In this document: positions 41,018 to 50,038 of the stretch, piece after piece
Layout of the letters: each line of letters begins with the position of its first letter
How positions within the stretch are numbered: position 1 is the first letter of the stretch
Assembly (NCBI GenBank): GCA_035547915.1
Contig: DASZTS010000015.1
Location: 186,001 to 250,000 of the forward strand
Origin: DASSFG01 sp035547915
Lineage (GTDB): Bacteria; Planctomycetota; Planctomycetia; Pirellulales; JAICIG01
Direction: 5' to 3'
DNA length: 64,000 nt
Program-made: the position numbers and the translations under genes
Notes under the pieces: generated by a model
The model's database searches: none
What the model was told of the DNA's origin: nothing
Seen by the model: only the letters and a program-made list of their open reading frames with translations

Positions 41018-43822
41018 ATGAAAGGCTCCTGGGTCCGAGAGATCACCGCCGCGGTATGGTGCACGATTGTTTCCGTCGTGGCCGCAGTGCTGGTTGTCGC
41101 CCCGGCGACGTTCGGCGACGAGCCGTACGGGCGGTTTCAGTTCTCGGCGGCCGAACTGGACCATTGGGCCTATGCTCCGGTACGCCGTCCGGAATTTGGT
41201 CCCGAAATGTCTTCAGCCTGCCGGGCGGACTGGGTGAAGAACCCCGTCGACATATTTGTCTTACACGAATTGCAAAAGGCCGGTCTGCGGCCCGCCCCGC
41301 CGGCCGACCCTCGCACCCTCGTTCGTCGCGCCTATTTCGATCTACTCGGATTACCACCGAGCCCGGCCGAGGTGCGGCGGTTCTTGGAACAATCGCAGGA
41401 CCGGTCCTCGCCCGATGCGTTCGCGCGGCTCGTGGAAGAACTGCTCGCACGTCCAGAATACGGCGAGCGTTGGGGCCGGCATTGGCTCGACGTGGTGCGC
41501 TACGCCGAGTCGAACGGTTACGAGCGCGATGGCGCGAAGCCCAGCGCGTGGCGCTATCGCGATTGGGTCATCGATGCCCTTAACCACGACATGCCGTACG
41601 ACGAGTTCGTCCGCCAGCAACTCGCGGGCGACGAGTTGCCCGGCTCGAACGGCCCGATGCAGATCGCCACGACGTTCTTGCGTTTGGGGCCGTGGGACGA
41701 CGAGCCGGCCGAGCCCGTCATCGACCGCTACGACCAACTCGACGACGTGGTGGGCGCGACAACCGCCGCCTTCTTGGCTCAGACGGTACGTTGCGCGAGG
41801 TGCCACGACCACAAGTTCGAGCCGTTCTCGCAGCGCGATTATTCGCGGCTGCTGGCCGTCTTCGCGCCGCTGAAACGCCCACAAGAGGGACGGACCGATC
41901 TCGATCGCTACGTGGGCACGCCCGAAGAATTGGCCGCCTATCGGGTCGTCAGCGAACGATTCGAAACCGAGCTCTCGGCCATGCAGAGGCAAGCCGACGA
42001 GTGCGAATCGGCCATTTGCCGGCGGTTGAGCGAAGCCGGCGTGTTGCCCGCGCCGCCCGCGCCCGTTGTGCCCGTCTCGCGTTGGGAAGGGCAGACCTGG
42101 CGCTACACATCCGCTCGGCCGGAAATCGATTGGTTTGGTCCCGCCTTCGACGACGAAAGTTGGTCGAAGGGAAAAGGTGGCTTCGGCATGAAGGGCACGC
42201 CGGCCGCCGTCGTGCGCACGCCCTGGGCCAGCGAAGATATCTGGCTGCGTCGCCATTTTGACCTGACAGACGAGTCGCTCGCCCCCGAAGTGCTCGCCCG
42301 CCTGCAGTTGTTGATCCACCACGACGACGAGGCCGAAATCTACCTCAACGGCGTGCTCGCCGCGGAAGCCGGCGGTTTCCTGGTCGACTACCAGACGCTG
42401 CCGATTTCGGCCGACGCCCGGGCGGCACTCAAGCCGGGCGACAATCTGCTCGCCGTACATTGTCATCAGACGAGCGGCGGCCAATACATCGATGTTGGCC
42501 TCGTGGCCGATTCGGGCGCGTCGCCGCCCGCAACGCCCACGGCCTCCGAGCCGGCGCTGCCGCTCGACGCGGTCGCTGCATTCCAACTCGCGCCCGAGCG
42601 ACGCGGAGACGAACCGCTCAAACTCGTCAGAAAGTATCGCTCGCGGCTAAGGGAGTTGATTGCCACATCGGCCACTGTCGAAGATCAGGCCCGGCTCGCC
42701 GGCGTCGATCAGCAACTCGGCGCGGTCGAGTCTCGCCGTCCGGTGCCGCAGGCTAAAGCCTACGTCTGGATAGAGACGGGGAATGACGTGCCGCACACGC
42801 ACGTCTTACACCGCGGCGATCCGGCCGATCCGCGCGAGGAGGTCGCACCCGGGGTGCCGGCCATCTTCGTCGACGGGCCGTTGTCGCCGCCTGCGCCCAC
42901 CGATCACAGCACCGGTCGGCGGCGACAGCTCGCCGAGTGGCTTACACGGGCCGACCACCCGCTGACGAGCCGCGTCATGGTCAACCGCATCTGGCAACAC
43001 CACTTCGGCGATGGACTGGTCGGCACCGAGAACGATTTCGGTGTCATGGGCGAATCGCCGACGCACCCCGAACTGCTCGATTGGTTGGCCTGCGAGTTCG
43101 TGGCCCGTGGTTGGAGCATCAAGCAGTTGCACCGCTTGATCATGCTGTCGAACACCTACCAAATGTCGGCCACGGCAAATCCCGCGGCCGCGGAAAGAGA
43201 CCCGGGTTGCCGACTGCTATGGCGATTCTCGCCGCGCCGGCTCGAAGCCGAAGCCATCCGCGATGCCGTACTCTCGGTCAGCGGACAATTGAATCGCGAG
43301 CGTGGCGGAGCGAGCGTGTTTCCGGCGATCGCGCCGGAGGTGCTCGCCAGTCAGTCGCGGCCAGGTAATGGCTGGGGCAAGTCGTCTGCGGACCAGGCGG
43401 CCCGACGCTCCGTCTACGTGTTCGTCAAACGCACGCTCCTCGTGCCGGAATTGGAAGTCCTCGACTTCCCCGATACGAACGGCAGTTGTGAACAGCGACA
43501 AGTGTCGACCGTCGCTCCGCAAGCCCTCACGTTGCTCAACGGGCAGTTCATGCAGACGGCCGCGCGGCATTTCGCCGGACGTCTCGCGGCCGAAGCGCCG
43601 GACGCTGCCAGCCGAATCGAACGGGCCTATGAGCTCGCCTTATCGCGCGGGCCTAGCGATGCCGAACGCGCGGCCGTGTTGGCCTTCCTCGCCGATCAAG
43701 AGCGGCAGATCCGCCAAGACCTGATCGCTGCGTCTCAGGACACCGAGGGCGCAGTGCAGCAGGCGCTGGCGGCCTTTTGCCTGGTCTTGTTGAACACCAA
43801 CGAATTTGCTTACCTGAGGTAG
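41018..43822 (+). CDS. DUF1549/DUF1553 protein with inserted jelly-roll domain
   Basis: The 934-residue protein carries a signal-type N-terminus and the DUF1549 (PSCyt2) region: DIFVLHELQKAGLRPAPPADP, RRAYFDLLGLPPSPAEV, then RWGRHWLDVVRYAES. A middle region of about 150 residues has a beta-sandwich pattern (WRYTSARPEIDWFGPAFDDE, LQLLIHHDDEAEIYLNGV) like carbohydrate-binding jelly rolls. DUF1553 (PSD1) ends it: TSRVMVNRIWQHHFGDGLVG and THPELLDWLACEFVARGW. It lacks the N-terminal cytochrome c domain (no CxxCH) found in many relatives. The next gene, DUF1501, starts 25 bases later, the standard pair. In planctomycetes such pairs are linked to breakdown of complex polysaccharides, but the biochemistry is untested. 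Confidence 0.93.
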   Translation: MKGSWVREITAAVWCTIVSVVAAVLVVAPATFGDEPYGRFQFSAAELDHWAYAPVRRPEFGPEMSSACRADWVKNPVDIFVLHELQKAGLRPAPPADPRTLVRRAYFDLLGLPPSPAEVRRFLEQSQDRSSPDAFARLVEELLARPEYGERWGRHWLDVVRYAESNGYERDGAKPSAWRYRDWVIDALNHDMPYDEFVRQQLAGDELPGSNGPMQIATTFLRLGPWDDEPAEPVIDRYDQLDDVVGATTAAFLAQTVRCARCHDHKFEPFSQRDYSRLLAVFAPLKRPQEGRTDLDRYVGTPEELAAYRVVSERFETELSAMQRQADECESAICRRLSEAGVLPAPPAPVVPVSRWEGQTWRYTSARPEIDWFGPAFDDESWSKGKGGFGMKGTPAAVVRTPWASEDIWLRRHFDLTDESLAPEVLARLQLLIHHDDEAEIYLNGVLAAEAGGFLVDYQTLPISADARAALKPGDNLLAVHCHQTSGGQYIDVGLVADSGASPPATPTASEPALPLDAVAAFQLAPERRGDEPLKLVRKYRSRLRELIATSATVEDQARLAGVDQQLGAVESRRPVPQAKAYVWIETGNDVPHTHVLHRGDPADPREEVAPGVPAIFVDGPLSPPAPTDHSTGRRRQLAEWLTRADHPLTSRVMVNRIWQHHFGDGLVGTENDFGVMGESPTHPELLDWLACEFVARGWSIKQLHRLIMLSNTYQMSATANPAAAERDPGCRLLWRFSPRRLEAEAIRDAVLSVSGQLNRERGGASVFPAIAPEVLASQSRPGNGWGKSSADQAARRSVYVFVKRTLLVPELEVLDFPDTNGSCEQRQVSTVAPQALTLLNGQFMQTAARHFAGRLAAEAPDAASRIERAYELALSRGPSDAERAAVLAFLADQERQIRQDLIAASQDTEGAVQQALAAFCLVLLNTNEFAYLR

Positions 43823-43847
43823 CTTGCCGTCTGTGGGAAACGATCCG

Positions 43848-45320
43848 ATGAGCAACGAGCCCCGAAGAACAAAGACGGTGGCTCGCGCGCTCGCGCCTCC
43901 TTGCGGTCGCACGCGGCGCGAATTCATCTGGGAGGCGGGCGGTGGCTTCGTCGGTACGGCCCTTGCGTGGCTGCTCGCGCAGGATGGTTTTTTTGATGCA
44001 CAGGCGCGCGGTGCCGTGTCGCCGTTGGCACCGAAACCGCCGCACTTCGCACCGCGGGCGAAGTCGTGCATCTTCCTCTTTATGTACGGTGGTCCGAGCC
44101 AGGTCGATCTATTCGATCCCAAGCCGGCGCTGGTCAAATACCACGGCCAGCCGATCCCCAACATCGACCAAGACCGGCTGTTCAAGGCTCGCAATCCGGG
44201 CACGCTCATGGCGAGCACGCGCGCCTTTCGTCAATGCGGCCAGTCGGGGCTGGAGATGTCCGACCTGTTCCCACATCTGTCGAACATGGCCGATGAGTTG
44301 GCAGTGATCCGCTCCTGCCGTGCCGATAGTTTCGCGCACGGTTCGGGGCTGTTGCAGATGAACACGGGTTTCGTTCGGCAGGGGTGTCCGAGCCTCGGCT
44401 CGTGGGTGACGTACGGTTTGGGCACGGTCAACCAGAATCTGCCGGCCTTCGTGGTCTTTCTGGATCATCGGGGCGGACCGATCGGTGGGGCGCCGAATTG
44501 GAGCGCGGGCTTCATGCCCGCCAGCTACCAAGGGACACAATTCCGCACGCAGGGCGACCCGGTGATCGACTTGCGTCCGCCGGCGGGCGTCAGTCGCGCC
44601 CAGCAGCGCGGCCAACTCGATCTACTCCGGCGATTGGGCGAATTGCAACCCGACGCTTTGCCTCAGCAAACGGAACTACAAGCGAGGCTCGACACATACG
44701 AGTTGGCCTATCGCATGCAGGCCGATGCACCGGAGGCCGTCGATCTGGCGCGAGAGACGGCCGCCGTCCGTGCCCTTTACGGTCTCGATTCGCCGCAAAC
44801 CGAACGCTTTGGGACGCGCTGTCTGATGGCCGGCCGGCTCGTCGAGCGGGGCGTGCGCTTCGTACAGGTCTATTCGGGCGGCGGACATAGCGAGGAGACG
44901 TGGGACGCCCACGTCAACGTGAATGCCAACCACGAGCTGCACTGCGGCGAGACCGATCTGCCGATCGCCGGATTGCTCGTCGACTTGAAGCAACGAGGTC
45001 TGCTCGACGAGACGCTCGTCGTCTGGGGCGGAGAGTTCGGCCGCACTCCGACGGGGCAGAATGGCAAAGGACGCGACCACAGCCCGCGAGGATTCTCGAT
45101 GTGGATGGCCGGCGGCGGCGTGAAGGGCGGCCAGGCCTATGGAGCGACCGACGAGTTCGGCTTCGCGGCGGTCGAGAACACCGTTCATGTCCACGACCTC
45201 CACGCGACCATCTTGCACCTGATGGGTCTGAACCACGAGGCGCTGACCTACTTTCACAACAGCCGCGACATGCGGATCACCGATGTCGAGGGGAAAGTGG
45301 TGCACGGCCTCTTGGCGTGA
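43848..45320 (+). CDS. DUF1501 protein (alkaline-phosphatase-fold, sulfatase-like)
   Basis: From the ATG at 43848 (a TTG at 43824 would add eight residues) the protein has 490 residues. It begins with a twin-arginine type signal (TRREFIWEAGGGFVG). The DUF1501 core follows: SCIFLFMYGGPSQVDLFDPKP, VIRSCRADSFAHGSGLLQMN, GVRFVQVYSGGGHSEETWD and VWGGEFGRTPTGQNGKGRDH. The latter motif is the conserved metal-site region of the alkaline phosphatase/sulfatase superfamily. It is exported by Tat if folded with metals. It pairs with the DUF1549/DUF1553 gene upstream. The substrate is unknown. Confidence 0.94.
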   Translation: MSNEPRRTKTVARALAPPCGRTRREFIWEAGGGFVGTALAWLLAQDGFFDAQARGAVSPLAPKPPHFAPRAKSCIFLFMYGGPSQVDLFDPKPALVKYHGQPIPNIDQDRLFKARNPGTLMASTRAFRQCGQSGLEMSDLFPHLSNMADELAVIRSCRADSFAHGSGLLQMNTGFVRQGCPSLGSWVTYGLGTVNQNLPAFVVFLDHRGGPIGGAPNWSAGFMPASYQGTQFRTQGDPVIDLRPPAGVSRAQQRGQLDLLRRLGELQPDALPQQTELQARLDTYELAYRMQADAPEAVDLARETAAVRALYGLDSPQTERFGTRCLMAGRLVERGVRFVQVYSGGGHSEETWDAHVNVNANHELHCGETDLPIAGLLVDLKQRGLLDETLVVWGGEFGRTPTGQNGKGRDHSPRGFSMWMAGGGVKGGQAYGATDEFGFAAVENTVHVHDLHATILHLMGLNHEALTYFHNSRDMRITDVEGKVVHGLLA

Positions 45321-45347
45321 GGCCGCTAGCAAGAGATCGAAAACGAC

Positions 45348-46469
45348 TCAGCCGCTCAGGACCGGCAATTCATAGAGTCGCTCGGGCGCTTTCGCGACGG
45401 GGCGGGCGCTGGCTGCCATCGCGGCAGCGGCTGATAGCTCTTGCTCGCTCACGCGCTGCGGACCAAAGATCGTCAGCCGGGCGGTCCGCCAGAATCCTCG
45501 CCACGTATGGAACGTTTCGCGGACCGCCGTCGGTTCATGCCCGCAGTGCACCATACAATCGCGACACTTCGGATTGTCGCTGGCGCGGCCGTATGCCGAC
45601 CAGTCGGTGGCGCTCATCAATTCGTCGAACGTCGCAGCATAACCGTCGCCCAGCAGATAGCAGGGCTTCTGCCAGCCGAACAGGTTGTACGTCGGCGTTC
45701 CCCATGGTGTGCATTCCAACTCCATCGTTCCCTTCAGGAACTCCAAGAAGAGGGGCGACTGGTTGAATCGCCAATGCCGCTTCGGATTGGACAGCAGCCT
45801 GAAGAAGAGGTTCCGTGTCTGCTCGCGCTGCAAGAAATGGTCCTGGTCGGGCGCCTTCTCGTAGCTGTAGCCGGGCGAAAGCATCATCGCCTCCACGCCC
45901 AACTCCATCGCCGTGTCGAAGAATTCGCGGAACCGCTCCGGATCGGCGTCGTTGAAGAGCGTGGTGTTCGTCGTCACGCGGAAGCCCGCGCCGATCGCCG
46001 CCCGTACCGCGCGGACCGCGATGTCGTACACCCCTTCGCGGCAGACGGCCCGATCATGATCGTCGCGCGACCCATCCATGTGCACCGAGAACGAGAGATA
46101 TTTGGACGGCTTGAAGCGGGGCAGGCACTCTTCGAGTTTGAGGGCATTCGTGCAGAGATAGACGTATTTTTTGCGCGCCACCAGGCCCGCCACGATCTCA
46201 TCGATCTGCGGATGCAACAACGGCTCGCCGCCCGGGATCGACACCATCGGCGCTCCGCATTCGTCGACCGCGCGAAAGCATTGTTCGGGCGTCAGGTTCT
46301 GCCGTAGCACCTCGGCGGGAAACTGAATCTTGCCGCACCCCGCGCAGGCCAAATTGCAGCGGAAGAGGGGCTCGAGCATCAGCACCAACGGATAACGGTC
46401 GACGCCGCGCAATCGCTTGCCGAGCACGTAGGTCGCCACCGTCCACATTTGCGAGAGAGGAACGGCCAT
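45348..46469 (-). CDS. hpnH: adenosyl-hopene synthase HpnH (radical SAM)
   Basis: HpnH adds a 5'-deoxyadenosyl group to diploptene, the first step to C35 hopanoids. The 373-residue protein has the start MAVPLSQMWTVATYVLGKRL, the radical SAM motif CNLACAGC (Cys38, Cys42 and Cys45) and the family signatures SIPGGEPLLHP, FSVHMDGSRDDHD and PCYLLGDGYAATFDELM. It lies 94 bases after shc on the same strand, so the pair acts in sequence: cyclisation, then adenosylation. The stop is 27 bases from the convergent DUF1501 gene. Confidence 0.97.
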   Translation of the reverse strand: MAVPLSQMWTVATYVLGKRLRGVDRYPLVLMLEPLFRCNLACAGCGKIQFPAEVLRQNLTPEQCFRAVDECGAPMVSIPGGEPLLHPQIDEIVAGLVARKKYVYLCTNALKLEECLPRFKPSKYLSFSVHMDGSRDDHDRAVCREGVYDIAVRAVRAAIGAGFRVTTNTTLFNDADPERFREFFDTAMELGVEAMMLSPGYSYEKAPDQDHFLQREQTRNLFFRLLSNPKRHWRFNQSPLFLEFLKGTMELECTPWGTPTYNLFGWQKPCYLLGDGYAATFDELMSATDWSAYGRASDNPKCRDCMVHCGHEPTAVRETFHTWRGFWRTARLTIFGPQRVSEQELSAAAAMAASARPVAKAPERLYELPVLSG

Positions 46470-46563
46470 AGGAAGGTTCAGAGTCCGGGTTCAGGGTTCC
46501 AGGTCGAACACCAACGGTCCGATTCCAAAGTCTGTAGTCCAATGTGCAAAAAGTCGGATCGGC

Positions 46564-48678
46564 TCAGAGTTTCGTTGTCACCGCTTTGTGCCAGCGCGAG
46601 AGCGCGAGGAGCGGAAAGTAAATCGGATACAGGTGGTAGCGCAGGTAGAACACGAGCGGGAAGCCGGTGCCGGTGAATTCGGTCTCATCCCACGATCCGT
46701 CCAGCGATTGCCGCGAAGCCAGATAACGCACGCCCCGTTGCGTGCCAGGATCGGCCGCGCGGCCGGCCGCGACGAGCCCAAGCACCGCCCAGGCGGTTTG
46801 CGAAGCGGTGGCTGGCCCCTGACCACGCAAGCTCGGGTCGCCGTACGTGTCGCACGACTCGCCCCAGCCGCCCGTCGCCTGTTGATGGGCGGCCAGCCAC
46901 TCGGCGCCGGCCACCACAAGCGGGTCGTCGCTCGGCACGCCCACCGCTGCCAAACCGGCGAGCACCTGCCACGTCCCATAGATGTAGTTTACGCCCCAAC
47001 GTCCGAACCAACTGCCGTCGGCCTCCTGCGTTGCCCGCAAGTAGGCCAGCCCACGCTCGACGGCCGGATCGCCGATACGGCGGCCCAGTTTACCGAGCGA
47101 TTCGAGCACGCGGGCCGTCAAGTCGGGCGAGCTGGGATCGATCATCGCATTGTGGTCGGCAAACGGCACGCGGCAGAGAAACTCGGCATCGTTGTCGCGG
47201 TCGAAGGCTCCCCAACCGCCGTCGCGGTTCTGGAAGGCGAGCATCCATCGCTCGGCCAGGGCGATCGACTTCGTGGTGCGGGCCAGCAACTCGCTCGTGT
47301 CGGGCGCGTCGACGGTCGAACACGCGGCGTCGGTCGAGGCAGTAAACTGCTCGGCGAGCGCCGTGGCTACCATGGCCGTGTCATCCAGGTCGGGATAAAA
47401 ATCATTGGCATACTCGAAGCACCAGCCGCCCGGCTCGGTCCGCACTTTCGCCGACCAGTCGCCTTCGCGGTGGATCTGTTTGTCGAGTAGCCAGGCTACG
47501 GCCCGTTCGGCAGCAGAAGACGTCCAAGCGGAGGGCCGCGGCATGCAGGCGCCCGCGGCCGCCATGGCTCGCAGGGCGATGGCCGTATCCCACACGGGCG
47601 ACTTGCAGGGTTGCAGCCGCAGCATGTCGTCTTCTTCGATCATCAGCCCACGCAGTTGATCATGGCAATACCGCACGAGGGGCGAGTCGTCGTCGTGCCC
47701 CAAGCATTTAAGGGCCACAACGCTCCAAATGATCGGCGGGAAGATGGCTCCCAATCCGTCGCTTCGCTCGAAACGATCGATCATCCACCGCGCGGCAACG
47801 CTGATGGCCCGCCGCCGCAACGGCAAGATTCCTTGCCGCTGACACCATTTCCAGCCCTGGTCGACCGCGCGAAAGAAGGCCTCCCAACTGAACGGACCGA
47901 CGGGGCCCTCTTGTTTCAGTCCTGGGCTACGTAAGGGGGGCCAATCGGCGGGCCGCTTCAAAAACAGCTCGCGGATGCCGAGCCGTGCGTCGAGCGAGCG
48001 CACGGGCCGATAGGCCGACATGATCGACAGAGGCACCAGGATCGTGCGGCTCCACGAACTGATGGAGTTCAGGTTGACTGGGAACCATTTGGGCAACAAC
48101 AAGAACTCCGGCGGCACGGCCGGGCATTGTTCGTAGGAAATCTGTCCCAGCAGGGCCAGGTAATAGCGCGTGAAGCTGTTGACGGCGTCGGCGCCTCCGT
48201 GGGCCAGAATGGCCCGGCGGGCCCGCTGCATATGTTCGGCGCCGGCGGCATGCCCGGTCAGCTTGAGGGCGAAGTACGCCTTGACGCTGGCACTGATGTC
48301 CAGCCGTCCGCCGGGATAGAGTGTCCATCCTCCGTCGGACTGCTGCTTCGAGAGGATATAGCGGGCGGCCTTGTGGCTTTCGGGCGAATCGTGCAGGCCA
48401 AGCCAGGCCAAAAGCAAAATGTATTCGCTTTCGAGGATCGTGTCGCCTTCCAACTCGCCGCACCAATAACCGGTGGGCTGCTGCGCGGCGGCCAACCACT
48501 CGGCGGCGCGGTCGATCGCCTGCGTGACCTGTGAGCACAACTCGGACGAGGGCTCGTGGCCCGGCAAGGTGACCGCGGGGTCACCTTCGCCGAACGGCGC
48601 GGTCGGCGGTGCGTGCCCGCCAGGAGTCAATGCGTGCAGTGCTTGGCTCGATTCCATGCCAACCTCATGAGAACTCAT
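46564..48678 (-). CDS. shc: squalene-hopene cyclase
   Basis: The enzyme cyclises squalene to hopene and diplopterol at the membrane. The 704-residue protein is of normal length. The catalytic DxDD is DLDD in YPDLDDTAMV (near residues 431-434). QW repeats appear as QQSDGGWTLYP, QNRDGGWGAFDRD, QEADGSWFGRWGVNYIYGTW, QQATGGWGESCD and SLDGSWDETEFTGTGFP. No signal peptide is present; it is a monotopic membrane enzyme. The start is the ATG at 48678, or the next at 48657. A hairpin repeat element lies 137-245 bases upstream. No squalene-synthesis genes (hpnC, D, E) are in the window. Confidence 0.97.
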   Translation of the reverse strand: MSSHEVGMESSQALHALTPGGHAPPTAPFGEGDPAVTLPGHEPSSELCSQVTQAIDRAAEWLAAAQQPTGYWCGELEGDTILESEYILLLAWLGLHDSPESHKAARYILSKQQSDGGWTLYPGGRLDISASVKAYFALKLTGHAAGAEHMQRARRAILAHGGADAVNSFTRYYLALLGQISYEQCPAVPPEFLLLPKWFPVNLNSISSWSRTILVPLSIMSAYRPVRSLDARLGIRELFLKRPADWPPLRSPGLKQEGPVGPFSWEAFFRAVDQGWKWCQRQGILPLRRRAISVAARWMIDRFERSDGLGAIFPPIIWSVVALKCLGHDDDSPLVRYCHDQLRGLMIEEDDMLRLQPCKSPVWDTAIALRAMAAAGACMPRPSAWTSSAAERAVAWLLDKQIHREGDWSAKVRTEPGGWCFEYANDFYPDLDDTAMVATALAEQFTASTDAACSTVDAPDTSELLARTTKSIALAERWMLAFQNRDGGWGAFDRDNDAEFLCRVPFADHNAMIDPSSPDLTARVLESLGKLGRRIGDPAVERGLAYLRATQEADGSWFGRWGVNYIYGTWQVLAGLAAVGVPSDDPLVVAGAEWLAAHQQATGGWGESCDTYGDPSLRGQGPATASQTAWAVLGLVAAGRAADPGTQRGVRYLASRQSLDGSWDETEFTGTGFPLVFYLRYHLYPIYFPLLALSRWHKAVTTKL

Positions 48679-49004
48679 CCGAGATCCGACTGGCGGTGCG
48701 AACCGCTCCGCACACCAGCCGATTCTCGAATCGACTCAGAAAGATCCTTCTAGCAGTCTCCGACCGCTCTCCAAGATAATCCTGCCCCCCGGCCTGCCCA
48801 AGCCGCTCCAAAAGTCTAAAAGCGGCTGACAAAACCCGGAAGCCGGAGCGCCGTGGGCGAAAAAATCGGCCGTGAAACGCCGATTTCTGTGGAGCTCGAT
48901 CCGGTTTTGTCGGTTGCTCTAAAGTGCCCAGAGCTTAGGGCATCTGCGGGTGAGGGGCAAGAGCAGAGCGGCCCAGGCCTCGCTCGAAGTCGATCGGCGG
49001 ACCC
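48679..49004. other. intergenic region holding a hairpin repeat element
   Basis: The 326 bases between shc and the zinc-ribbon gene (both reverse) hold the nested inverted-repeat element at 48815-48923 and nothing else I can name. An 82-codon forward frame at 48853-49101 shows no family features and reads through the repeat. Confidence 0.6.
48815..48923. repeat. nested hairpin (MITE/REP-like) element upstream of shc
   Basis: The outer arms are an imperfect inverted repeat: TAAAAGCGGCTGACAAAACC from 48816, and the 23-base unit at 48901-48923 (starts CCGGTTTTGTCGG, ends GCTCTAAA). An inner perfect stem AAATCGGC/GCCGATTT with an 8-base loop lies at 48864-48887. An exact reverse-complement copy of the 48901 unit occurs at 49945-49967. 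Together this looks like a small non-coding repeat family. Confidence 0.65.
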
Positions 49005-49925
49005 TCAGCGCCGTTCGCCCGTGTCGAGCATCACGCCCAATGCCAGCGCGATCCGGCGGTCGAGCGTGCGCTGGGGATCATCGCTCAGGTCGAGCACGTA
49101 GCGGTCGAGCAGGGTGAACTTGCGGTTGAACTCGCCGATCACGTCCTCGCTTTCGCCGGCCTGGATGATGAAATTGGTGCGCAGCAAGCCGTAAAACGAT
49201 CCGAGGAACCGGCGCAGGAGCGACAACACGAGCGAATCTTCCTGTGCCACACACAGCGTCGAGCCGTCGGGACGGCGGCAGACCCAGCGTTTGCGGAAAA
49301 AGTTGTAGAGGTAGTTTTTGTGCAGAGTGGCGAGCAGGGTACCTGTGGCGTCGACCACCGTGTAGCTTGCCATAATCAGCCAGAACTTTTTGTCCTGCAA
49401 TATGTGCAACAGACACTCCGCACGGGTCTCGTTGCGATAAAAATAGACGTGTCGCTTCGGCATGATCCAGACGGCCGTCGTGATCGCGGCCACGATTGCC
49501 GCGCCGACCAACAGCGCCATCACGCCGATGGCCACGATTTCTTGGAGGCCCGGTCCCGCCTGCGGCGCGTTAGCACGTGAAGGAAAGATCACGAGCGCGA
49601 TCAAGACGATGAAGACGACCATGATCCCGCCAACCATGATGGCCGCGGCAATGGCGGCCAGCGATTTGAGCAGATGGACGGGCCGCTCAACGAAAAGCAA
49701 CTCCCCGCCCTCTTCGTCCCAGACGTGATACTTCTCGTTGATGGAAAGATGCTTCTGGCGCAACAGAAACTTGTCGTGTTCGAAGACGGGATCGGCCTGG
49801 GCCGCGCGCTGAGGGGGCGTCGCGCGGAGGCTCGCGCCGCAAGCAGGACAGGTGACGAGCCGGCCAGCAAATTCGTCTTTTAGTTGATACGTTCGACCGC
49901 AGCCGCAGGAAATCACGAAAGCCAT
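49005..49925 (-). CDS. zinc-ribbon membrane protein, LURP-one/scramblase-like
   Basis: From the ATG at 49925 the protein has 306 residues. It starts with a zinc ribbon (SCGCGRTYQLKDEFAGRLVTCPACG) and then has KFLLRQKHLSINEKYHVWDE. Two membrane helices follow (about 105-130 and 150-172). The remaining part, VDATGTLLATLHKN, FNRKFTLLDRYVLDLS and DRRIALALGVMLDTGERR, has the beta-barrel pattern of the LURP-one/scramblase (Tubby-like) family. A frame extended to 50009 only reads through a repeat and is not the start. A 23-base perfect inverted repeat brackets the gene (48901-48923 and 49945-49967). The function is unknown; lipid or membrane binding is plausible. Confidence 0.82.
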   Translation of the reverse strand: MAFVISCGCGRTYQLKDEFAGRLVTCPACGASLRATPPQRAAQADPVFEHDKFLLRQKHLSINEKYHVWDEEGGELLFVERPVHLLKSLAAIAAAIMVGGIMVVFIVLIALVIFPSRANAPQAGPGLQEIVAIGVMALLVGAAIVAAITTAVWIMPKRHVYFYRNETRAECLLHILQDKKFWLIMASYTVVDATGTLLATLHKNYLYNFFRKRWVCRRPDGSTLCVAQEDSLVLSLLRRFLGSFYGLLRTNFIIQAGESEDVIGEFNRKFTLLDRYVLDLSDDPQRTLDRRIALALGVMLDTGERR

Positions 49926-49944
49926 CGTCGCCCAGCCTGATTCT

Positions 49945-49967
49945 TTTAGAGCAACCGACAAAACCGG
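49945..49967. repeat. 23-base repeat, exact inverted copy of the one at 48901-48923
   Basis: This copy begins TTTAGAGCAACCGACA and is the perfect reverse complement of 48901-48923. It lies 19 bases before the start codon of the zinc-ribbon gene. The two copies point inward from both ends of that gene, with no match beyond the 23 bases. Confidence 0.9.
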
Positions 49968-50038
49968 CTCGTTGCGTCGCATTGTAAACGGCGCGCGACG
50001 GCGCCACAAATCTCGCCGCGTGTGTCACGGCGCAGGGC

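Noticed and set aside
41351..42586. 411-codon reverse frame
   Set aside because: It is antisense to the DUF1549/DUF1553 gene and has no domain or motif.
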